The position numbers and the translations under genes are program-made. A model generated the notes under the pieces. The model had not been told where the DNA came from, searched no databases, and worked only from the letters and a program-made list of their open reading frames with translations. Positions 1 through 12,469 of a DNA stretch of 64,000 nucleotides are shown here, in pieces; position 1 is the stretch's first letter, and each line of letters begins with the position of its first letter. The stretch is from Latrodectus hesperus. Its lineage: Eukaryota; Arthropoda; Arachnida; Araneae; Theridiidae. The stretch lies in assembly GCA_037975125.1 (NCBI GenBank), contig JAJQOW010000022.1:1-64000 (forward strand). Direction: 5' to 3'.

Positions 1-21
1 AACTAACAAGTTTCCAAAAAA

Positions 22-338
22 TTTTTTTATCCAATGGCGGGCACACAAGGGTGACTGAACCCTATGCCACAGCAAGGCCAGAAACTGCTACTCATTTATC
101 GTTACCCAGCGGGCACCTGTGAACCAAGTCACGGAGGCGAGTAGCGTTACCCGCGCCATACCACCACAAACCCGTTTATAGGGTGGGTCACATTCATACC
201 ACAATATACACACATCACAGAAGAGAGGACAGAGAAACACAGAGAAGGACAGAAACATCCATGCCCGAACCGGGATTCGAACCCGGGACCCACAGCTCAG
301 GAGTCAGGAATGCTAACCACTCAGCCAATCGGTCGGCC
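22..338 (-). mobile_element. tRNA-derived SINE, second family (SINE-B)
   Basis: Read on the minus strand, the element starts with a tRNA-like head containing a near-consensus Pol III A box (TGGCTGAGTGG) and a perfect B box (GGTTCGAATCC), followed by about 240 bp of unrelated body. Short direct repeats gtttccaaa flank it (about 10-18 and 339-347), as expected for a target-site duplication. The body differs from the abundant SINE-A family elsewhere in the window, so this is a separate family. The left boundary lies close to the window edge and is approximate. Confidence 0.75.
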
Positions 339-347
339 GTTTCCAAA

Positions 348-1700
348 TAAGAGAGACACTTTTTTCATGTCACAGTACGCAATTCATATTGTTTGATCCC
401 ATCATTTTTATATCTGATGTGAAAGCCATCTTATGCTTTCTAAAACACAATATTTATTCTAGGAATATTTTTAAATCGAAAATTTCATGGTTAAAAGTAA
501 AAAATAAAAAATAAATAAAATTAAAGTCGGAAAAGGATTTCATTTTGTTTCGCCGCTCTCACTCAAATTAGTATCAATTTCTCGCTTGCTTTGGAGCGCC
601 AAGCGCTTGCACCTTATTGGTTAAGTCGTCACATGATGCCAAAATTGTTGCTGATTCGAGACGATTTGTTTGTATATTTTATCAGTTGTTCGTGATGTAT
701 TCGTTGGCGTTTTTTCTCGACTTCGGTTGTGCTGTTATGAATTTAAGTTATATTTGCGAGTTATGAATGCTACATTCTGTGTTATTTTATATAATAGAGA
801 AACTTCTCTATTCTGTTTTCGAACTATATCACATAATGAAAGAACACCAATTTTGTTTCTATTTCGAAGTAAGTTAATTTTGATATATTCTTACATTCAA
901 GAGAAGGAATATTTTGCATTATTAACTTAGTGTTTCTAAATGTTTTTGAGCATATGAAAACAAATGCTAAGTATTTAATCTAAACATCTCAATTTATTAA
1001 AAATTAAAATTATTAGTTAATAATATAAAATTTATATTTGAAGATAAGGTTTTTAAATGGAAATGAAATCACGAATTTAGAAAATATTTTTTGTGTAGTT
1101 TAGAGCTATAAGTCAACTAAAGTGAAAGAAATCATGATTGAATATTGTTTTCTAATCTATGGTTCTTAATTCATATTAATATGGATCAAAATAATCATTT
1201 TAAGAAGATATTTGTTTAAATTTCTATGTTTTGATCTTCCTGTAAACTTACTCAGGAAATTTGAATTTATATCCATGGATATAATACACGTGTATATCGA
1301 AACATTAGGAGCTCATTTAATTTGAAATTTATCATTTGCATATAATATATTTTACTGAAAAAATGGTTCTGTATTTTCAACCCATACAGACACAATGTCC
1401 TCTTAAACATAAGAATTGATTTATTTGGGACCAAATTAAGAAATATGTTTTAAACCGTTGTTAATACAATGCCTTTTGAAAATGGTTTTATCTTTAAATT
1501 TCTTGAAATCCGATTTAATTATCAAATTGATTTAAAATGTGGTGATTTTCTTGTTGATTTGACCTATTATATTTTATTTCATGCTTTTCTTAAATTAACA
1601 TTTTTAACTGCTCATATATTAAATTGCTATAATTATCTGCAATAATTCTCAGTGATTGGGCCTTATTATAGTTAGGTGCATTATGTGATTTAGTGGTAGA
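348..1700. other. AT-rich DNA without a recognisable gene; small GC-richer island near 545-720
   Basis: The stretch is AT-rich with stop codons in all frames. An island at about 545-720 is less AT-rich and carries a CCAAT-type motif in inverse orientation (ttattggtt), a palindromic stretch around gcgccaagcgc, and a cgtcacatga site. It could be a small promoter or a unique conserved fragment, but I see no convincing exon after it. The 86-codon open frame at 670-930 has no recognisable domain. Confidence 0.3.
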
Positions 1701-1713
1701 ACCCTACTCTTTG

Positions 1714-1890
1714 TGTGGCCGAGCTGGCAGCCGAATGGTTAGCTCTCATGCTTTCGGTTCAACAGTTCGTGGGTTCGAATCCCACCTTGGGCATGGATGT
1801 TTGTAGTGATTCGGAATCCACTTTAAACCGTAGGTACTGGTCTAATTAGCCCTCGTGTGCAAAAAATGACCTTTGAGCGACAAACAAACA
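1714..1890 (+). mobile_element. SINE-A (tRNA-derived SINE), full length
   Basis: A tRNA-like head (gccgagctggcagccgaatg) is followed by a perfect B box GGTTCGAATCC inside a perfect T-arm stem (gtggg/cccac). A constant tail runs from catggatgtttgtag to gcgacaaacaaac. A 13-bp direct repeat accctactctttg at 1701-1713 and 1891-1903 is a clean target-site duplication, which fixes both ends and shows LINE-type retroposition. Some substitutions relative to the other copies indicate moderate age. Confidence 0.92.
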
Positions 1891-1903
1891 ACCCTACTCT
1901 TTG

Positions 1904-4900
1904 GAGTGGAAGATTCTGGTGTTGACCAGAACATTCTGTTTGTTATTCAGTAACTGCTATGTTTCTGTTTATTGGATATACACCACCCCAATAACTTGTA
2001 TGACATTGTATTTTTAAAATATAAATATTAGAAAAGAAAACAAAATGATTGTTTATAAAAACCATTGCTGCTATTCGTTCTTGATCAATAATATGTACAT
2101 AATAAAATTTCAAATAATTCATTTTAATTAAGTTATGGCACCCACTTTAAAATATACATTTTATGTAAAGCTACATGAGAAGAATCGTTAACCAAAAAAT
2201 AAAACTGAATCGCATGAATACCATTTTTACAATAACATAGTTATACAATAAATGGCAGCACCTTAAATATCTTTTGTATCAATCCCAGTCATAACCAAGC
2301 ATTAAAAGTAAAATCGGTTTTGACAGTGACTTTGTACCATTGCTCGAATAGTTAAAAATATACTTTATTAAAAATACTTCTGTCATAAAACCTGTCAATG
2401 CTGAACAACCTGGGCAGTGACTGTATATATAAACGTAAGAAATATTAATTTTTTTAAAAAAATTATAGACTCTTTATTTTTCAAACAGTTTTTTTATATT
2501 TACCATATTTAAGACGATATTTAAGATGTAAATATGTAAAATTTTAGATTTGACTTTACATGCAAATTGAATCAACATATCGATTTATGTAGATTCAGTT
2601 TGTATGTATTTTGAAATATATACAAAACTAAAAGATCACCTAATGATTATCAATCCAACTTTATACACCCTTCAAAAACTTTATTTTCCTTACATCTCAA
2701 ACTAAAATTATGCAAGCTCAGTATTTTATAATCCAGATGTCTCATTTGTGGTACTGAAGCACTAAAAACAAGAGAATTTTAAATATTATAGTTTCCAAAC
2801 TAAATAAAAATTAAATTTCACTTTTGAAATCTTGAATTTTAAACAAAACTCTAATTTCAAATTTAAACGAATTTATAATTTTTGTACTAACCTAAAAATA
2901 TATTTCAAAATTATAAAAATAAAAACAATTGGTAATGAACGGTGCTCTTTTGCTTTCTATTATATCATGTATTAAATTCATAGATGCTTTTTCGGTTTGA
3001 TAGTATATGAATATGATCTACAATCATTAAAAAATTTCTGCCGATAGATAAGATACTATGGGTGTACATATATCTTTTAGTAGTTTTTAACTGTTTATTT
3101 GTTTTGCAATGTGTTAAAAATCATGAGTGATTTCAATTAGTGATATATAAGTGTTCGTTACACAAAAAGTCCAATAATAGAACCAATATAGATTTCTAAT
3201 TATAGAATATTAATAATTTAGAAATTACTGTATATTAGCCAAAAAATTCCGCCTCATTTTTGAAAAGCTATACCAAACCTATAGAATAAATGCAAATTAT
3301 ATTAATCAAGCGTTCATTAAATTAACTAAATTTATCACCTTCATCTCCGAGAAATAAAAACAAAACTAACATTCAAGGTTGAAGGTATTTTTTGAGAACT
3401 ATAGAAATTCTTTTCATGAAAATGGTCAGAAGAAATTACAAATTCTAGAACATAAAAAAAATTATGTAAATGCAAAAATCTCTGAAAATTTTTTTATGGA
3501 AATATGAGAAAAATTCAAAACCGTTGAAATATTACTCATTAAAATTTAAAGAAAAACATTGTGAAAGTAGGAAAAATAGAAGTTATTGCAGAGGCTTTAA
3601 TTTCGATTTAGAAACACCAGTATTGTTGGTATCATTTATATAGAATTATTTGTATTAATATTTCTCGAATTAAAACTCTTCCAAAATAAATTTAAAAATC
3701 CTTTAAAAGCAAATTAAGTTGCAGTTAAAATAATTAAGAAGGCCTCAAATATCAAAGCTCAAGTTTGAATTAAATTATTTAATAAAACTTCTGCAAAATT
3801 CAAACAGTTAACAAGATAAAGCTAATAATTTTAGATAAAGTGATTTTCAAGTACTAACGAAATCTAAAAGATAATTATAAATAAAATCATAAAACTTCAC
3901 ATTTATTAAAAAATTGCTGTTGTCAGGTCATTTTACTTAAAATTTGCTGTGAAAAACAATCATGGAAAATTTATAAGTAGTCGACTTATTTGTCTAATGG
4001 CTGTACTTTATATAGCAGTTATAATTGGAATCGAATTAAATATCTTCAAATTAAAATTCCGTGAAATGGAAATTAATTAAAAATGAGATAGTAAACGTGT
4101 TAATTAGGAAATAAAATGAATAGAATCCCATATCTCAATTTCCATTTTAATTGTTTGTTTGAGATAAAAGGAATCATCTCTAATATACGTAAATCGCTAG
4201 TTTTGTTTATCCCTTTTGTTTAATGTTAGGCAAGTTGTTGAAGGACATTTTTTTATTTAAATATGTAAACATCTGCCATGAACTTTTTTTTCAACTGTCA
4301 AATGAAATTTTAGTAAATTTTTTTGTCATTTTGCTAGTGATATATATTAATGTGCATTTTGTTGGTGATTTTATTAAAGAATTTTTAAGCGGGGATAAGT
4401 GAAATTAAATACGAGATAATTTGAAACGTTAATTTGTGAAATATTTTTGAATGTTGTGAAAACGATTAAGATAAGTTGAAAAAATATTTGAACTTGGCAC
4501 ACATCCAACAATTGTTTTAAAGAAAGACAAAAAAATTTATTCAAGCATTGGTGAAAAGTTATTAGAAACATACACAGCTAAATATTTTAATTAAATTTGG
4601 CGTATACTAGAAAATTTAAATCACCTTTTCTTTTTGGGTAATCAAAATGTTTTTTGATAACTCTTAAAGTAATTATTTTCATTTTTATAATGAAATAACA
4701 GAAAATTATTTATATAATTTAAAAGGAATGCATGTGTTTTCATTAACAGCGTGGATGTAAGTCATTTCCCGTACAGCAAAAATATGTATAAATTTACCTA
4801 AGTGAATAATTCCACAATTTCAAAAGTTTTATAAGATGTTAAGTTTCGAAAATAAGGATAAATTAATAAGAATGTTTTCGTTTCTTATAAATGAAATTAA

Positions 4901-5778
4901 ATAAATATTACACAAGACTGCTATAAAATTTAGCGCAAAATATTTTATATTTCACTATTCTTGGTGATTAATAGCAATAATTGCTCTGTCCCGTAGCAAA
5001 AATTGTTACATATTTCTATAAAATGCGTCTGAATATGTGAAAGAGAAATATGTACTGCTTTATCAATATAAAATACACTGCATTTCAATAATATTGTAAA
5101 GGTATTCGAAATATATTTTGATTATTGATAAATACCTATGTTTAATTAAAAATTTGACTTTATTGAAACTAATGTTTTAGAATATTTGTCAAAATATATC
5201 GCAAATATTTCAAATAAATTAATGCTTAAGCAATAAGTTTGTTAGTTTTAATTATTTTCAAGCCGAATTGTTTTATGTATTCGAATATTACTTATCTAAA
5301 TTAAGAATCGGAAGCTAAAAGTATGAATCCCTTTATAATTAAAACCTCACTGATTGCTAAAATAAAACTTCAGTATTTAAATTTAGTGCATTCCTTTAGC
5401 ATTCATTATCGGATAATTTAAAATACAGCTTCTGAAGCAATTTTTTTTCGTGAGTCGCTTGCTCAGATATTAACATTAAATTATTTTTTTTACCTATTCA
5501 AAAAGTAAGTATAGATCCAATCTAATCAGTACTCATTACTATTGTAAAAGGAAAAAAAAAAACTTTTTAGAAGTAAACGATAAGTGATGTCCTATTTACT
5601 GATTCTCTTGAAAAGATTTACCGATATGATAAATAATTAAAATTCCATAAAATGAATTCATTCGGTGCCACATAATAAGTTGATGATGATTACAATTTAA
5701 TATTTTGTGCTAGCCCCAATGTATATTGTTTTTCAGGAAAATTAAAAAATAGTGTCCTATGTTCCTGTGCTAATGTAA
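1904..5778. other. AT-rich non-coding DNA, nothing recognised
   Basis: About 3.9 kb of strongly AT-rich sequence with dense stop codons in all frames. I could not recognise a gene, RNA, terminal inverted repeat or target duplication. The only open frame of any length (4374-4571, minus) has low-complexity hydrophobic composition and no family features. Confidence 0.6.
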
Positions 5779-5910
5779 GCCGAGCTGGTAGCCGAATGAT
5801 TAGCGCTTTTGCTTTCGGTTCAACAGTTGTTGGATTCAAATCTTATCTTGGGGTTGGGTATTTGCAGTAGTTCGAAATCCACTTTCGTAGGTTCCTTTCA
5901 TATTAAGCCT
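5779..5910 (+). mobile_element. SINE-A, diverged and 3'-shortened copy
   Basis: The head gccgagctggtagccgaatg and the ttgctttcggttcaacagtt segment match SINE-A. The B box is mutated (ggattcaaatc), and the tail fades after the ccactttcgtaggttc segment. A younger SINE-A is inserted about 35 bp downstream, in the same orientation. No clear target duplication remains. Confidence 0.75.
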
Positions 5911-5943
5911 GCCACACACTATGCATTTCTTCCTTAGGCTCTG

Positions 5944-6124
5944 ACGAGCTGGCAGCCGAATGGTTAGCGCTCTTGCCTTCGGTTCAACAGTTCGTGGGTT
6001 CGAATCCCACCTTGGGCATGGTTGTTTGTAGTGGTTCGGAATCCACTTTAAACCGTAGGTCCCGGTCCAATTAGCCCTCGTGTGCAAAAAAATGACCGTT
6101 GAGCGACACGCAAAGCAAGCAAAA
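5944..6124 (+). mobile_element. SINE-A, full length with target duplication
   Basis: A near-consensus SINE-A with perfect B box and tail. It is flanked by cttccttaggctctg (5929-5943) and cttccttaggttctg (6125-6139), a 15-bp duplication with one mismatch. The head lacks the first two bases seen in other copies. Open frames across it (for example 5836-6087 minus) are fortuitous translations of the SINE. Confidence 0.92.
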
Positions 6125-6637
6125 CTTCCTTAGGTTCTGTGTAACACTTGAAAAATGTATAGTGTATGGGAATTACGAAAATTCAAACAAGGTCTGATTT
6201 TTCTTCCTACGAGGGGCTAATTACTAGAAATAAACAGTAGCTTCTACTGTCGATTGTCTTTTCCCATTGGGTTGAAAACTATTCTTGGGGACACTTGGGA
6301 AAATGATATTGACTGAAACTTCGCAATTTCCGTTTTATTTGTTAAAAATTTTATAGCACAAATGTGCAAATTCACATAAGCACACAAAGATGAGTCTTAT
6401 TTATAGCATATTTTGATCATTGATTATATCAAATAAAAAGAAAGCAAATAAAAAATTATAAGATATTTATAATTTAATGAAAGTTTGCAACATTGATAAA
6501 AATTGAAAAAAAATGCTTTTTATATGTTCATACCATGTTTTATAATAAATAAGATATGCACGCAATAAAGTATTATTAGACAACATAATGAATGTTTAAA
6601 ACTATTTGATTTTCCTTAAATTAAAATATAAAACATA
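6125..6637. other. AT-rich spacer, nothing recognised
   Basis: Sequence between the SINE-A target duplication and the left mariner terminal repeat. I see no gene, RNA or repeat structure here. Confidence 0.5.
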
Positions 6638-6698
6638 CGAGGGTCACTCTGAAATTTTTGAGATACAACTAGGTTTTTAAAGTTATGCTTACAAAATT

Positions 6699-7926
6699 TT
6701 AGGTTTGTTCAAAGTAGTCTCCTCCAGCATCAATGCACTTTTGTAGATGAATTTTCCACAGATTAAATGCCTCAAGCCATTCATTTCTTCGAATAGATGA
6801 AAAAAATGCATTTATAGCCACATCAATCTCTTCTGAATGAAAACGACGTCCACGTAAGTTCTTTTTTAGATTAAAGAATAACCAAAATTCGCACATAGTT
6901 AAATCAGGTGAATACGGCGGATGTTCGATCTTTTTAATTTGTTTTTGTTTAAGAAACTCAACTGTTAATCCGGCTGTATGGGAAGATGCAATTTCATGGT
7001 GAAGCATGAGTCCCCTAACATTCAGTTCTTGTAGAATTTCTGGAAGACATTGAGTGGTATACCAGTTTGCTGTTACTGTCTTCTGTCATTCCAACTTGAT
7101 GGCTTTAAACTATCTCGTACTTCTGAAGAAAACGGCATACATAACTTTTTTCAGTGCGCGTTGTTTTTCCACCATTATCGGCGTGGGATCATCTTCAAAG
7201 ACACATACTTTGCTTTCTTGACGTGTTGGAACGTCAAAAAACGGTATGTACGTTTCATCACATGTTACAATTTTAGAAATGATGCGGTGGCCACCACCAT
7301 TCAGCATATTAATAATTTCTTTACTGATTCTGACACGCTCCTCTTTTTGATGTTCGGTTAGATTATGGGGAACCCAACGGCAAACTACTTTTTTCATATG
7401 TAATTCTTCATGAATGATTTTGTGTATGGCTGCGGATCCAATGTTAAGTTCCTTCTGTATCATTTGATAGGTTCAGCGATTATCATCATTAACATTTTTC
7501 GTGTGGCAGACACATTATCCGGGATGACTGCCGACGGCGGCTTTCCTGTGTGTTCTTCATCCTAAAGAAAATGGCGAACTCTTCTAAATTCTCTAAACCA
7601 TCTGAATACAGTGGCACGAGCTGGAGATTCATCACCAAATGCTAGCAACCGTTGAACGCTTTCTTCTTGATTGAATCCTGCTTTGAAATCGTAGAAAATC
7701 ATGCCGAGCTGGCAGCCGAATGGTTAGCGCTCTTGCCTTCGGTTCAACAGTTCGTGGGTTCGAATCCCACCTTGGGCATGGATGTTGTAGTGGTTCGGAA
7801 TCCACTTAAAATCGTAAGTCCCGGTCTAATTAGCCCTCGTGTGCAAAAAATGACCGTTGAGCGACAAACAAACCATACCAAACCGTAGAAAATCATAGAA
7901 CGAAAATGTTCTCGCGTCAACTCCAT
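6699..7926 (-). pseudogene. mariner transposase, disrupted
   Basis: The family cuts and pastes DNA at TA sites using a D,D34D catalytic triad. Reading starts at the Met at 7926 (MELTREHF...) and is split after about 10 codons by the SINE-A at 7703-7883. It continues through the helix-turn-helix part (7463 downwards), the first catalytic motif VTCDET, and a stop near 7110. The final part (7007-6699) contains HPPYSPDL. Two catalytic positions are changed: the HDN-type motif reads HHEIASSH, and the last Asp is Glu in MCEFWLF, with 34 residues between them. With frameshifts, stops, the SINE and both substitutions, it cannot be active. The protein otherwise keeps strong mariner similarity, so the insertion is not extremely old. 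Confidence 0.9.
7703..7883 (+). mobile_element. SINE-A inserted in the mariner transposase
   Basis: A near-consensus SINE-A with perfect B box, flanked by the 13-bp duplication cgtagaaaatcat (7690-7702 and 7884-7896). The duplicated bases belong to the mariner transposase N-terminal coding region, so this SINE moved after the mariner arrived. The tail is slightly extended (aaaccataccaaac). Confidence 0.93.
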
Positions 7927-8090
7927 TTTCTCTTCTGTTTAAAACTTATTCCCCGCTAAACAAGTAGAAATAAGTCAGTAAAAAATCATCTTCTGTGTTA
8001 AAATACTTTATATTTTAAAATTAAACCGTTATTTTTATTTTGTAAATTCTCCTCTGCGCGTATCTCAAAAATTTCAGAGTAACCCTCGTA

Positions 8091-9079
8091 ATTCAGTTAA
8101 TTGCATTAAATGTTTACATTATTAATTCCATTTAAACAAGTAATTATCATCTTACTTTGTTTTAATTTAATGAAAAAAAAATAAATGAAAATTTTAAATT
8201 TAATTTACTTAATATAATTTAGTGTTTTAAATCTTTTATAATAACCATAGTATAATCACTTAATAAATGATTTTAAGTATTTTTGTGATTTTAAGTATTT
8301 CAGATATTTCTTATGGAGAATTTTTATGATCGAATCCCGTTTTCTTTATTATTTGGCCAAAGTTATGAGAAATAATTGTTGTAAATTTTAAATCTTCATG
8401 CGTTATTTTTTTTTTTTTTTTTTTTTTTTTTTACCAGAAAACGTAAAGTTTCAAGAAAGAGGTTTCTAGAAAACGTAAAGTTGCATTCAATTGTTTCCAA
8501 GGTCCAAAATGATGTTCCTGGTTATAATAAAATGTGTTACCTTATCCAACAAACTTTCAACAATTCTCTTCATCCATCTTAATGTAATTTAAGAAATTCT
8601 TATATTCTGAGTGTATTTTATTCAACAAATTAAAATATGAAAGAGATTTTTGCTGCATCTCTCAATTTTTTCCACCATTACAATCCAGAGCAACAGCTGG
8701 CAATATTTCAGTGTTTAATTTATCCATGTTTAAGTAATGATAATATTTTTTAAAAATATTTCTGATAAATAAGAATAGTGTAAAATATATCATAAAATTA
8801 AAACTTAATAGTAGGTATTACAAGCAGATATGTGTGAGTGTAAGGGGCAATAAGTACTAAAAATACTTGTAAGTACGTAAAGTCGTGAAAATGAATAAAT
8901 AACTCTTAATTAAAAAAATGGCGATTTTTCTTTTCAGTTTACAAAGCGTACATTTTAAGCCAAAAGCAATATTGAAAAATGGTACCCTTAAAAATAAGTT
9001 CTCCTTTCAGATGTGCTTTCCCTACTGTGGTCAGAATTCGAAACGCGCATGTGCTAATTACTATTTACCCTAACAAATC
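8091..9079. other. AT-rich DNA with a 27-base T-run and a short direct repeat
   Basis: A pure T-run occupies about 8406-8432. Just after it, agaaaacgtaaagtt occurs twice, about 32 bp apart. The T-run next to non-AT-rich sequence could be the tail of a minus-strand retroposon to its right, but I found no target duplication. No gene is visible. Confidence 0.4.
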
Positions 9080-9215
9080 TTAAGCGGGCTTTACAGACTA
9101 CGTACCGACTTTTGGTTCATAGGTTAGATTCCCACTTCGGGATTGCTGTGCTTTTGAATTCACTTTATTGGGCCTTGATTGCAAAAAGTAATGGTTGAGT
9201 GATAACTTCAAACAA
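9080..9215 (+). mobile_element. SINE-A, highly diverged copy
   Basis: Traces of the family remain: a mutated B box (taggttagattccc), a cacttcgggattgctgtg segment in place of caccttgggcatggatg, and a tail with gattgcaaaaagtaatggttgagtga. No target duplication is visible. The copy is much older than the others. Confidence 0.5.
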
Positions 9216-11467
9216 ATGCTTTATTAAAATAAGGAATAAGCATGCAAATTATTCTTAGTTCACTTTTTATAAAAAATTTTTTATGACCAATCTAATATTT
9301 TTTATATTTGAGTATCTTATATATTGCTGAATTTCCCAAACTGGTTTCTTAAATAGTATAGTGCACGTTTGCCAATGTTCATTCAAAATTTATTTATGAA
9401 ATATATATGCAAATAAAGTTAGGATTCACATTATAAATAGCAATGTTTTATTAAAATGACTGCAACAGGCATTTTGAAAGGGGGAAAAAAAGCATTTACT
9501 AAACAATGCATCGTTGAGAACAGTATACTGTATCATTTAAGTACAAACTCTCGTTTTATACTAAAAATATTATGTAACCATTAGTAAAACGTTTTCTGTT
9601 AAATTGTTAAAAAGTGTACATTTTTTTTTCTCTTGCTCTTGTAACATTCAGGAATTTTTCATTTCAAAACAAATCTTCGTTTATGAGTTTATAAATTTTA
9701 TTTATTTTTAAATTGTTAATGCATAATGAAACTAGCTCATTGAATTCTTCACATATCCATTACTGAAAATATATAACCATATAATTAATAGACATAATAT
9801 TGAACACGAGTTCATAAATTTTTGATTGAAAACTGTTCATTTTCAAAATTCCAAAAATTGTCTGCCTGAAATATGAATATTTCCTTTATTCATGTGATTT
9901 ACATGCAATTACAAATTCTCGAATTTTAAAGTTTTTAATTACTAAACATTTAATTTGTTATGTATTGATATATTCATATTTCTAAATATTTGCTGATACT
10001 CGCGTAGTATGTATACAATAATATCTTTAACATATATTTTTTACTTTAATAACTTTCAAGTTGTCAGCATTTTCCTTCATTTTGGTTTGAGGAGTGAGTT
10101 AAAATTAACTTTGAAACAGCAAATTGTGTATGTTTGTCTCATGAGTAAAGAATGTCAAACTTATTAAAACTTTATTTACTTATTTAAGCTCTTAATTTCT
10201 GTTAATATTGATAATAAAATTATTCTTTAGTTTTTCTATTAAACTAATCAGTTATGTTTTTCTTATTACTAATGTGTTTTAAAGCAGGAAGTAATATTTT
10301 AAATTCAAAACAAGAATAAATATCAACAATAAAATTCTTTTTATGTAATTTAAAAAGATATAGGAAGAATATTAATAGAATTTATGTCGTAAACACTTAA
10401 GCCTTAACTTAGTTTTTAAAATTAGTGCAAAAAAAAAATATTCCCTTTCAAGTGTAACTCGTGCTCCAAGTGACGCAATGAGTCTGTCTTACGTCATGAT
10501 GACTTCTCATCAATCATTGGTGGAGGGAAAAATGAATATTAATGAGGCACCATCGCTTTCAAACAGTGACTTTTATTTCCTTTTAATGCTTTTGATTTAG
10601 TTACAGTTTATGGATGACGTATTTCTGAGACAATTCAGGTATGGATATTCATTTATTGTGATAATTTCTTTTATCACTATTTATAATCTCACAAGTATTT
10701 TTTAGTTGAATATTATAAATAAGTTGAATAACCGATATTAGCTGTTTATAAAAATTACCATCCAAATAAATGAAAATGTGTATTTACTTTTAATATTTTT
10801 ATACATTGAATATATATTGAAAGGAGGATTTTTTATTACATTGTGTTCGTGAATTTTAAATGAATTATGTTAGAATATTAACTAGATCTAAATTCGTTAT
10901 CTAGAAGTTCAGAATCCATTTGTATATATAACTGTTAAAAGAAATATTAAATTTATCCAAAATTAAGGGAAACGTTTAAGAAACCGTAATGTAATTTGGA
11001 ATTTTACAGTGAACTGGTACGATATTGAATATTTTGTTGGTCGGCCTAAAAACCAAGCCATTATGAAACTAATGTTGCTGTATTTATGTAACTCTTTATA
11101 CAAATGATTATTCCTATAATAAAACTTAAGCATTTACACGAAAATTCTGGATTTATATAACTCTTTATTTTTTATATTCTACTTTTCACTTAATATTTTG
11201 TTACAAATATTAAAGAAATTCGTAAAACGTTTTCAACTTCTTATTTAGTAATCATTTGCTATAATGTCAACTTGTTTATCATATTTCCATGTTTTTTTGT
11301 ATCAGTGAATTGGATTTTTAATATGATACAAATCTCTGAAGTCAATCTTTTTTTTATAAGCACGTTAATTTCAAAAATAATTTTAGACTGCTTTTCCAAA
11401 ATCTTGATTTGAATTTGTATCATTACAAATTTGGTTTTCATGTCGGAAACCGAAACAATTGACATTT
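9216..11467. other. AT-rich non-coding DNA with a CRE-like cluster near 10465-10620
   Basis: No gene or mobile element is recognisable. A short less AT-rich patch at about 10450-10640 contains three ACGT/bZIP-like sites (tgacgcaa, ttacgtca, tgacgtat) and ends in ttcaggtatgg, which resembles a 5' splice site. This may be a regulatory or unique fragment, but the evidence is only motif-level. Confidence 0.25.
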
Positions 11468-11478
11468 CAATAATGTAT

Positions 11479-11817
11479 GCGTTGTTGTTGTTGCTTATGA
11501 CACTTGGACAAGCCAAGCTCGGAATGCCTTTGGCTGTGCGAATTAAGTCAATAGAGAGCGTCTTTCGTTTGCATCAGAGCACCACGAAGAGGAAAATACG
11601 ACTTTTACTCTTTTTAAGGTGCCTCGTCATTTTGAACCACGGTCAGGTGACGAGGTCACACCTGAGCTGGCACCCTCCTCTCCACACCATCGGAAGGACA
11701 CATATTAACGTGGACCCGTCCCCGTGGTCACCCTCCCAACCACTGCCCGCGGCAAATGAGGCTTCACTTTGCTGAGCTTACGGGAAGCGGCGTGAAGCTA
11801 CTGAGCCACTGGAGCTC
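11479..11817 (-). mobile_element. third SINE-like retroposon (SINE-C) with a simple-repeat tail
   Basis: A 339-bp GC-richer block is flanked by the 11-bp direct repeat caataatgtat (11468-11478 and 11818-11828). On the minus strand it begins with an A-box-like TGGCTCAGTAG about 8 bp in and ends in a short CAA simple repeat (aacaacaacaac), as many SINEs do. No clear B box was found, so the tRNA origin is uncertain. The open frame at 11431-11775 crosses its edge and is not a gene. Confidence 0.65.
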
Positions 11818-11985
11818 CAATAATGTATACATTTGATTACCTCATTTAGTGAAGATAAAATTAACATAAAATGTATCTAAATACAAAGTGTCTATTTTGT
11901 TTGAAAGATGAATTAGAAATCTGTAGCGTACACACACAGTCGAGAGGTAATTAACGACAATTTAAATTTAACAATTTATTGATGC

Positions 11986-11986
<1 letters not shown>

Positions 11987-12042
<56 letters not shown>
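11987..12042. repeat. (TA)n microsatellite
   Basis: About 28 uninterrupted TA units. It lies between SINE-C and the gypsy relic. Confidence 0.97.
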
Positions 12043-12045
<3 letters not shown>

Positions 12046-12459
12046 TATTATTTACAAGATTCAAATTAGCTAACTTGTTAGTAACAACGGTGAATTCCCC
12101 CTCAGACAAAGTTTAAATGAGCTGTCTGTCCGAGAACTCGAAGCAAATTTCAAAAAGCAAAACAAAACGGAATGGAAGAGGACAGCTGTTTTTAAGGCGC
12201 ATGCGCTATTCTAAACTTCCCTTAACTTCCTCTCCGAGGGGACTTTTACATAAATCTCACAAAAAAATTCAATCAAATGATGAATTTCTAAAACTTAAAA
12301 CATCGTAACCTTGACCACATAATTATAAAATTACATGAAAAAAAATATTTCCTACGTTTATTTTTGTTATAATATTTTTTAAAAACAGGATTTTTTAATT
12401 TAACAGGTTACAAAAAAGTTTGAGCTAAGACAAATACTTTAAATTAATTATAACTGAGA
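12043..12459. other. unassigned sequence between microsatellite and gypsy relic
   Basis: This includes a less AT-rich segment at 12080-12240 (gaattccccctcagac through tcctctccgaggggac). It could be part of a retrotransposon end, but I could not find a matching partner. The 63-codon open frame at 12117-12308 shows no recognised domain. Confidence 0.3.
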
Positions 12460-12469
12460 AAATATTTTT

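Larger units (their letters stand above)
6638..8088 (-). mobile_element. mariner DNA transposon, complete but inactive
   Basis: Terminal inverted repeats of about 28 bp (starting cgagggtcactctgaaattt; mirrored by a right end finishing cagagtaaccctcg) lie at 6638-6665 and 8061-8088. They are flanked by the TA dinucleotides (6636-6637 and 8089-8090) expected of Tc1/mariner insertion. The element is 1,451 bp, of which 194 bp is a nested SINE-A plus its duplication, leaving about 1.26 kb, the normal mariner length. The transposase runs on the minus strand and is broken. Confidence 0.93.

Noticed and set aside
670..930. Small protein gene of 86 codons
   Set aside because: Composition is typical of AT-rich noncoding DNA, with no domain, signal or conserved partner.
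1714..1790. tRNA gene
   Set aside because: The tRNA-like heads with perfect B boxes are joined to a constant non-tRNA tail, occur many times and have target duplications, so they are SINE heads and not functional tRNA genes.
5836..6087. Open frame (83 codons, minus) overlapping SINE-A
   Set aside because: It is the antisense translation of the SINE. Similar frames appear at 7652-7888 and 7744-7926, wherever the SINE occurs, so it is not a gene.
12043..12240. LTR of the gypsy relic
   Set aside because: The composition is suggestive, but no second copy, TG...CA ends or primer-binding site could be found.
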